Of a stretch of 64,000 nucleotides of DNA, positions 57,692 to 64,000 are shown piece by piece. A model generated the notes under the pieces. The model ran no database searches, was not told where the DNA came from, and saw only the letters and a program-made list of their open reading frames with translations. Source of the DNA: Roridomyces roridus (lineage: Eukaryota; Basidiomycota; Agaricomycetes; Agaricales; Mycenaceae); NCBI GenBank assembly GCA_029378245.1, contig JARKIF010000010.1, positions 496,001 to 560,000 on the forward strand. The letters are read 5' to 3'. Position 1 is the stretch's first letter; each line of letters begins with the position of its first letter. A program made the position numbers and the translations under genes.

Positions 57692-58474
57692 ATGAGCGGC
57701 AACGCGATACTCGACAGGGCTGGAAAGGCCCTCTTTGAAAAGCATCTGCAGCAATATTCGCCTGCAGACCCGATGTACGAAGAGTACACTGACGCTAGAG
57801 GCAAGAAGCGTAGGAGAAGGGTATGTATTCGCCGCCGCACGCCGTTTTCTCCCAACTCATACTTTACTTTGTAGCGCGACATCCCCCCAGGCCTTTCCCA
57901 ACGCGACGCCAAGATCCTCAAATCCGTCCAACGCCGCGCACACTACCTCGACAAGGGCTTCTCGCTTTGCGGCATGCGCTTCGGGTGGACGTTCATTATC
58001 GGAGTCATTCCTGGGGCGGGCGACGTAGCGGATGCTTCGCTCAACTACTTTCTCGTCGTTCGCAAGGCTCGCAAAGCCGATCTCCCACCGTGGCTCGTGC
58101 GCAAGATGCTCACTACCAATGCTGCTAGTGCGTTGATGGGTCTTATACCGTTTGCGGGGGACGTGGCGCTTGCGGCGTTCAAGGCGAATTCGAGGAACGC
58201 GGCGTTGTTGGAGGAGTATTTGAGGATTCGGGGGGAGGAGTTTTTGAAGAAGGAGGCGGACAAGGAGGGGAGGCTCAAGAAGGGGGACCCCAAGGTCGCG
58301 GTGAAGGAGGATTTGGAGCAGATTAAACCTGGGGCGGGGAAGGAGCCTGGTGAGGTTGTACCTGGCGAGCAGGGGACTACCAAGCGCAGCTTGTCCAAGT
58401 GGATTCCGGGGAGCAAGAAGGATAAAGGGAAGGGCAGAGAGGCGACGCAGGGTTCGGAGATTGTGAAGAATTAA
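57692..58474 (+). CDS. DUF4112 membrane protein
   Basis: Two exons: 57692-57820 and 57875-58474; 242 residues. The core matches the DUF4112 family: FGWTFIIGVIPGAGDVADAS, then LVRKMLTTNAASALMGLIPF and AGDVALAAFKANSRNAALLE, with two Gly/Asp-containing hydrophobic hairpins. Bacterial and fungal members are small membrane-associated proteins of unknown function. The C-terminus is long, charged and Lys-rich (SKKDKGKGRE). Start context ACCACCATGAGC is good. Confidence 0.85.
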
Positions 58475-59433
58475 TGGAGCGGTTCCATCTGATACACGAC
58501 CGGACATTTTCTTGTATACCATGCATTCACTTTGTAGCCTAAAGTCAGTTAATATTTCTGGTACACGAGTGCGTAGCTGCCATGGTCCCAGAGTGGCTAC
58601 GTCCTTGCCTGCAGCGAACCCGCACCTACTGTCGCTCCGAGTCCGCCGTCTGCACAGTTATCTCTTGAGATTACTATGTTGAGGCCGCGCGCAAGTCTAG
58701 CGGGAAATTCTCATGGAGAGCTCGTGGGGCCGGCAAGTGGATATGAAGCAATGCTTTTGCAGATACTTGTAGCTCTCTCTGATAATGACCCAGGAGGAGT
58801 CAGGACCAGTCTGAGAACTCGAGAGGACCAAGGAGCCGAGTCGTTTTCGCCTTATATGGTTGATAAGTTTTACAAGACGAGGAAGCAACGAGGAATGGCG
58901 AATGCCGTCCAATGATAGTGAACTGTTTTCGAGTCGCGATCGGTGGTGAGTGTCAACTGAACTCAAGTCTGAGACGCGTTGTTTGGATTTCAAACAAACC
59001 TTGGTTGTCTCTTACCACCTTGTTACCACCATCGTCCGATCCAGCGACTGGTTTTGCTCAGATTTCTGCACTCTTTCAGCCAATCTATCCCACCATGGCC
59101 GGTGGAATTCAACCTCATGTTTACCCGCAGCTTGGTTCCCCGAAAGTCCATATGCCTCGAGTTCTCCGACTCTACAACGGCTCCAGAATCGTACCGACGG
59201 CCAAGTTATCAGCGGCAGCAGCTGGGGCGTACACGGCACGGATCATAGTAGTACACCGAGAGTGAAGTCACTTCAATTAAGCAGCAGCTCTCCAGCCAGC
59301 ACTGATCGAAAGTACCGATCAACCTGTGGGACCCAGGCAAAATTCACCCTTCTCCCGCATGTCCTCTGCACTATATAACGCTCAGAGCCCTCGTTGGTCT
59401 CACTTTTCTTGGCTTCCCCCCCGTTGAGCGCCC
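58475..59433. other. about 1-kb gap, no gene seen
   Basis: Short frames on the + strand (58950-59378) and minus strand (58993-58697) lack any feature. It probably contains the 3' end of one gene and the promoter of the next. Confidence 0.4.
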
Positions 59434-60868
59434 ATGCCTGCATTTTGGCGACGCAAAGACGACTCTCCTGCGCCCCGCGGACGGATTGACAAGGCAGCTA
59501 TTGGGAATCCGGTCCTCAAGGTTATTCCGCGGCGATTCGAGATTTACGCAGACAACTACACGCGGGCACCGACCCCCGTTGCACGCAGCTTTTCCCGCCG
59601 GTCGGATTCAAGCGGTGGTCTGCCACCCAAGTATCCTCTTATTCGCTCGTATTCTCTGCCTACGCCGGCTGCGGCTGACGACTCTGTCTCCGCCCCTGCA
59701 ATCACAAGTCGAGCTAATTCGTGCTCGGCGCCCCTTCACCTGGACATCCCCAGCAGGCCCTTGTCGCCCATCCGGGAACAGTCCTGCGTGTCGCCGATGT
59801 CGCCGCTGTCGCTCAGGACACCGAGTGAAGAGAACGCTAGTGAGTCTGAACTTGACATGCTCAACGTGGTTTTAATCGAGTCCGACAGGACAAACGTCAA
59901 GCAAGATCCCAGACACCCCGCCGACCATCCCGGAGCTCAAGCTAGGGCCATATTTTCCTGGACCACATCCGAGCCAAGAGGGGGATGGGCCACCACGTCG
60001 ACCGCCCAAGGCGTTGATGATGCCCACGTCCCTCCGCAGCTCGGTGTACCACAGCGGTGGTGCGACAAGCAGTACTGGCTCTCTGCACGCCGAGAGTTTC
60101 GTCACAGCGCGTTCGACCTCCCACCCGATACTCGATTTGGAACCTATTCCATTTGTGGACGTCGACCCCGAAGCACCGCGATCGGGCTCAACAGCTAGCA
60201 GCACATTACCGGTCTCGCAATCCGAGACGGGTGGAGCAAGGTTGGAGCGTCGTGGGACGGCCGCTTCTTGTGCGACCACCACGACGAGTCTACGGCTCAA
60301 ACGGTTGGCGCCATGTGAGCGCGGGATCACTCCTGCGTTTTGTGCGTTTTGGCTTGGTTTCTTGTTCCCGCCGGCGTGGTGGGTCGGTGGCTGGTATTTC
60401 ACGTTTTTCGCAGAGACGCCGGCGGGGAGGACGTTGTGGGAGCATTATGTTGGGAGGACGCGGTGGTGGGGCGTTGTTACGTGTGGGAGGAGGGGGAAGA
60501 CGAAGCAGAGCCAGACGCAGAATGGGCCCAAACTGCTCCTCCTCCCCCGTTGGGTCGGCGCGAACAATATCTCGCCGTCGTTGAGCGGTATATCGTATTA
60601 CTACCCCTTCGTCTCGCGGCCTCCAGGACACGTGAGCACCTCGCCCCCGCCGTTTGGTTTCCGCAGGCTGCACGCGCTGTTTGACGAGTTGACGAGGTCA
60701 AAGTTGGAGCGGGTGAAAAGGGAGAGGGAGTCTGCGAGGAGGATCATCGACCCGTGGATACAGCGTTGTCGACGGGCGTTGTGTTATTGGCTTTCAGCGT
60801 GTCTGCTGTTCGTGCTGGGTATGATTGGGTGGAGTTTTGCGGTTGGGGCGGGGAAGAGTCGGTATTAA
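59434..60868 (+). CDS. Ser/Pro-rich protein with C-terminal membrane segments, 464 aa
   Basis: Two exons: 59434-59865 and 59906-60868, a 40-nt intron (GTGGTT..CAAG). The first 300 residues are disordered: Arg/Ser-rich (PVARSFSRRSDSSGG), several SP/TP motifs (SPMSPLSLRTPS), possible phosphorylation sites. A hydrophobic segment follows (PAFCAFWLGFLFPPAWWVGG, then WYFTFF) and a second near the C-terminus (ALCYWLSACLLFVLGMIGW). The basic helix between (ELTRSKLERVKRERESARR) may be cytosolic. No known domain recognised. Another small intron near 60490-60620 cannot be excluded. Confidence 0.7.
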
Positions 60869-61083
60869 ACCTAGGCTTTTCGTGTATGAGATGCATGCGA
60901 TATCAAGTTCATTTCACCGAGACTCGAAGTGTTATCAGGGATCCATTATACAAAAAGCGAGCAGGCAAACAGCAACTGTCGAATACAACGCCTAAGGACG
61001 TCAAAGCAAGAAGGAATAATAGTAGGAGTAAGTGAGTGAGATATGTAGTGTGTGGTGTATTCCGGGGTATGGAAGCATTAAGT

Positions 61084-61774
61084 TCATGTCTCGGTCGTCG
61101 GTGCGTCGACGAGCTCGGAGGTGTCTGTGGTTTCCGGTGCAGTGTCCGTAGTGTCCTCTGCAGCAGGCTCCAAGTCCTTGGTCTCCTCATTGTCTGCGAC
61201 GGCCGGATCTAAGACCTGTCCTTCGGCAGTCACAGGAGGAGGCACGACGACGGTTTCGGAAGCGAAATGCTGTGCCTCGGCCTGAGGGGGCGGAGTGGAT
61301 GCAGTCGAAGACGCGTCTGCGTCAGCGTCAGCGTCGAGCTCTCCGGGGGACGTTTCGTCCGGCAAGGGAACGCTCTCCGGGAGGACAGTCGGCTTCTCCT
61401 CGAGGTCGACCTCTTTGACGCCTTGAGTGACCTCTTTGACGCCCTCGGTCTCCTTAGCCTGTGGCAATGGAGTTGCCGAACTACCGCGTTCCGCGTCGGA
61501 TGGGCCTCCACGGCTCTTTTTGAGCCGGGCCTGCTCGTCTTCGTCCTCGTCGCGATCCTCGTCTGCCATGCGACGCTTGCGGCCTACTTGAGGGGCGTTC
61601 GATGTAGCTGGGGAGGAATGTTAGCACAGACAGAGAGAAAGAGCAAGGTGCACGCGTCTTGCGGTCTAAAATGAAAGACGTAAGACGAGGCGAGCGTTAC
61701 TCACGGTCTTCCTCCCAAGGACGATCTGCGCGCGGGATGGTAGAGCCCGAGAAACGGCGAAGTAGACTGAACAT
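61084..61774 (-). CDS. acidic low-complexity protein, 197 aa
   Basis: Two exons: 61774-61705 and 61607-61084. The first exon gives a basic, Arg-rich start (MFSLLRRFSGSTIPRADRPW), which could act in targeting. After the 97-nt intron come a basic cluster (VGRKRR), an Asp/Glu-rich stretch (DEDRDEDEDEQARLKKSRGG) and a Glu/Thr/Pro-rich tail with repeated GVKEV and DAD motifs. The basic clusters resemble nuclear localisation signals. No domain recognised. The longer start is preferred over the internal Met because the splice makes a continuous frame. Confidence 0.6.
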
Positions 61775-62417
61775 GGCGAAAGTTGCAGGCGGCGGCGAAA
61801 CAAAGGATGGCGAGAGGAGAAAACGCGTACCCGGACCTTGTGTTGGGTCTTGTTGACCTAATTCCCCACACATTTCTTCGCTCGTTTCTGGCTCGTTTCT
61901 CATTTTTATTCGACTGAGAATTTATTGTAAAGGGTATACATTGAGTAGCACTACGAGCCTGCTTGTGGTCGGTCACTGTAAGGCGGGAAGAAAGGAATCA
62001 TGCGTTGGGTTGATTTGATTCGACCAGCAAGGCAATCTTCCACGTCGATGTCTTTGCCCAATATCCGATGTTGGACCGCGCAGGTGACTCCAGGTGACTC
62101 CTTCTTTCGTTCCGAGAGACCCTACGGAGAATATTGCGAAATGCGAAAACAAAGTCGAGCAAACCCAGCCTTGAAGATGGAATCGTAGGATGAGCTAGTG
62201 CACTCTTTCGAAAATCCCAGTGTTCTTTTTGAAAATAGAGCTGTGAATTGGGGAGTCAAAACGCGTCGAAAGGCAGTGGACTTGAGTGCTTGAGTCAAGG
62301 TGCTCTCGTGTTACGTAACACCAGCCATTTATTATCTGCCACCACCTCTCCCTCGTCAACAAGGCTCTTCATTTCCACCGTCCATTTATTACCTCCACAC
62401 CACCACCAAACTCGATC
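61775..62417. other. divergent promoter region
   Basis: Space between the starts of the minus-strand acidic protein gene and seryl-tRNA synthetase, so both promoters should lie here. A tandem CAGGTGACTC CAGGTGACTC lies near 62079-62100. No gene seen. Confidence 0.4.
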
Positions 62418-64000
62418 ATGACTCTGGATATCCTTCAGTTTATAGACAGCAAAGGCGGTAACTCGGCCGAAATCCGTGAATCTCAGCGGAAACGCGGTGA
62501 ATCTGTCGAGCTCGTCGACGAGGTCGTGCAGATGTACGCCGATTGGGTCAAAAGTGCTTGCTTTGCGCGCCCCTGCTGCCCATAATCGACTCTAATGGTT
62601 TCCGACAGTGGATTTCGAGGCCGCGAATACAGCCAAGGAGGTGAACGTGGTGCAGAAACAAATCTCGGCAAAGAAAAAGGTAGGCTTCCTTCGTGCTATC
62701 TTACTTGGGATCCCAACTGAACGCGTTATTCTTCAAGGCAAAAGAACCTGCAGATGATCTGGTCGCGGCCAAGAAGGAGCTGGACGCCAAGGTCGACACG
62801 ATGCGCAAGGAGGCCAAGGAATTCGAGGTCAAAATGCGGCAAAAGGCGAGCACGGTTGGCAATATTGTTGGTAAAGATGTGCCTGTGAGCCAGACTGAGG
62901 TTCGTGGTCACTATTTCCTTCATTTCCAAGGGCATGCATGAATGGACGTTAACCAGGACGACAATGTTACTCTGCGGACGTGGCATCCTGTCCAAGAAAC
63001 CGACGAGCCGCCTGTGCGAACCGATATAATGCCACATCATGAAGTGCTACTGAGATTAGACGCGATGGACCTTGATCGGGGTGCGTTTGGCTGTCGCGCT
63101 CTGTACGCCGATATCTCACTTTTCTACCAGGCGCCAAAATTGCAGGCCACCGGGGATACTTCCTGACGAACGACGGAATAGATCTGAACCATGCTTTAAT
63201 CGCATACGGGCTCGACTTTTTGCGAGACCGGGGATACAAAAAGATTCAGCCGCCGTTTTTCATGAACAAGGACCAGATGGCCAAGACGGCACAATTAGAT
63301 CAGTTCGATGAGGAGCTCTACAAGGTACGTGTATGGGTATCTCCTCGCAGCACGGTCTCTTACTCTCAGCAGGTCATCGCCTCGGACGACGAGAAATATC
63401 TCATTGCGACTTCGGAGCAACCCATCTCCGCCTTCCACTCGGACGAATGGTTTGACGCGCCCGAGACCCAACTCCCGATCAAGTACGCGGGTTACTCGAC
63501 GTGTTTCCGGAAAGAGGCGGGCTCGGCGGGACGCGACATGTGGGGCATCTTCCGAGTGCACCAGTTTGAAAAGATCGAGCAATTCTTGATTACGGACCCG
63601 ACCAAGAGCTGGGAGATGTTCGACACGATGATTGCGAACAGCGAGGCGTTCTACCAGAGCCTTGGTCTGCGTTACCGCGTCGTCGCCATCGTCTCGGGCG
63701 CGTTGAATCTGGCTGCGGCTCAAAAGTACGATTTGGAGGCGTGGTTCCCATTCCAGAAGAACTACAAAGAGTTGGTGTCGTGCTCGAATTGCACGGATTA
63801 CCGTGAGTCTTCTTCATAAACTAGCTGGACAATCGAGGCTGATGCATCGCAGAGAGCCGGCGGCTTGAGGTGCGGTGCGGGATCAAGGTGAAGGACCAGG
63901 CACGCAAGCTGTACGTCCACATGCTCAACGGGACGCTCTGCGCTACGGAGCGGGCTATGTGCTGCCTCGTAGAGAACTACCAGACTCCGGATGGTCTGGT
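62418..64000 (+). CDS. cytosolic seryl-tRNA synthetase, 5' part
   Basis: Visible exons: 62418-62553, 62609-62679, 62738-62899, 62957-63080, 63131-63324, 63373-63802, 63853-beyond 64000. The protein starts [15 protein letters not shown] as eukaryotic enzymes do, followed by the coiled-coil arm that grips the long variable arm of tRNA-Ser ([20 protein letters not shown]), then the class II core: [31 protein letters not shown], the ATP-binding loop [11 protein letters not shown], motif 2 [34 protein letters not shown] and motif 3 region [13 protein letters not shown]. It charges tRNA-Ser with serine. The last C-terminal residues lie outside the window. Confidence 0.95.

Noticed and set aside
1..64000. 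CRISPR arrays, rRNA genes, riboswitches and operons
   Set aside because: None seen; the intron density and gene families are eukaryotic.

Overview
The window is nuclear DNA of a filamentous fungus, almost certainly a basidiomycete of the Agaricomycetes. Supporting signs are very short introns (about 40-110 nt, many 44-60), up to 23 exons per gene, and typical agaricomycete families: NACHT/NPHP3-like ankyrin receptors, a FunK1 kinase relic and DUF6533-type seven-helix membrane proteins. No bacterial operons, rRNA genes, CRISPR arrays or convincing tRNAs were seen. I rebuilt most genes exon by exon; each intron has GT-AG or GC-AG ends and each complete model adds up to a whole number of codons.

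Layout. 1-4.0 kb: the 3' end of a Ser/Pro-rich gene, a 430-bp block that is repeated near 19.3 kb, and a broken FAD-dependent oxidoreductase gene. 4.0-15.8 kb: an AT-richer island with two large NOD-like receptor genes (1355 and 1279 aa, 23 and 21 ankyrin repeats) arranged tail to tail with identical exon plans, separated by 3 kb holding a Tourist-like MITE. 15.8-19.7 kb: poorly coding sequence ending in a second fragment of the FAD gene and the second copy of the 430-bp block. The two duplicated pieces therefore bracket the receptor island.

19.7-29.3 kb: a seven-helix protein gene, an unknown gene, a FunK1 kinase pseudogene, a quinone-oxidoreductase-like gene and the first of three DUF6533-like seven-helix genes. 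29.3-37.1 kb: a mobile-element-rich stretch with two copies of a 1.45-kb terminal-inverted-repeat element, one nested inside a CACTA-like MITE, around homogentisate 1,2-dioxygenase and a small secreted protein. 37.3-47.9 kb: a very divergent 23-exon beta-tubulin, an unknown Ser/Pro-rich gene, the second DUF6533-like gene, a single-pass surface protein and a longer paralogue of the 19.7-kb seven-helix gene. 48.4-64 kb: an F-box/WD40 protein, the third DUF6533-like gene (with a pogo-like MITE in an intron), a possible PD-(D/E)XK-like protein, several small genes including a DUF4112 protein, and the 5' part of cytosolic seryl-tRNA synthetase running off the right edge.

How the genes relate. Housekeeping functions (homogentisate catabolism, seryl-tRNA charging, F-box/WD40 substrate recognition) sit between lineage-specific families that are visibly duplicating, decaying and collecting transposons: receptors, seven-helix proteins, tubulin paralogue and kinase relic. 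Nothing suggests a single shared pathway. The strongest candidates for follow-up are the inverted receptor pair and its boundaries, the divergent tubulin, and the nested transposons.
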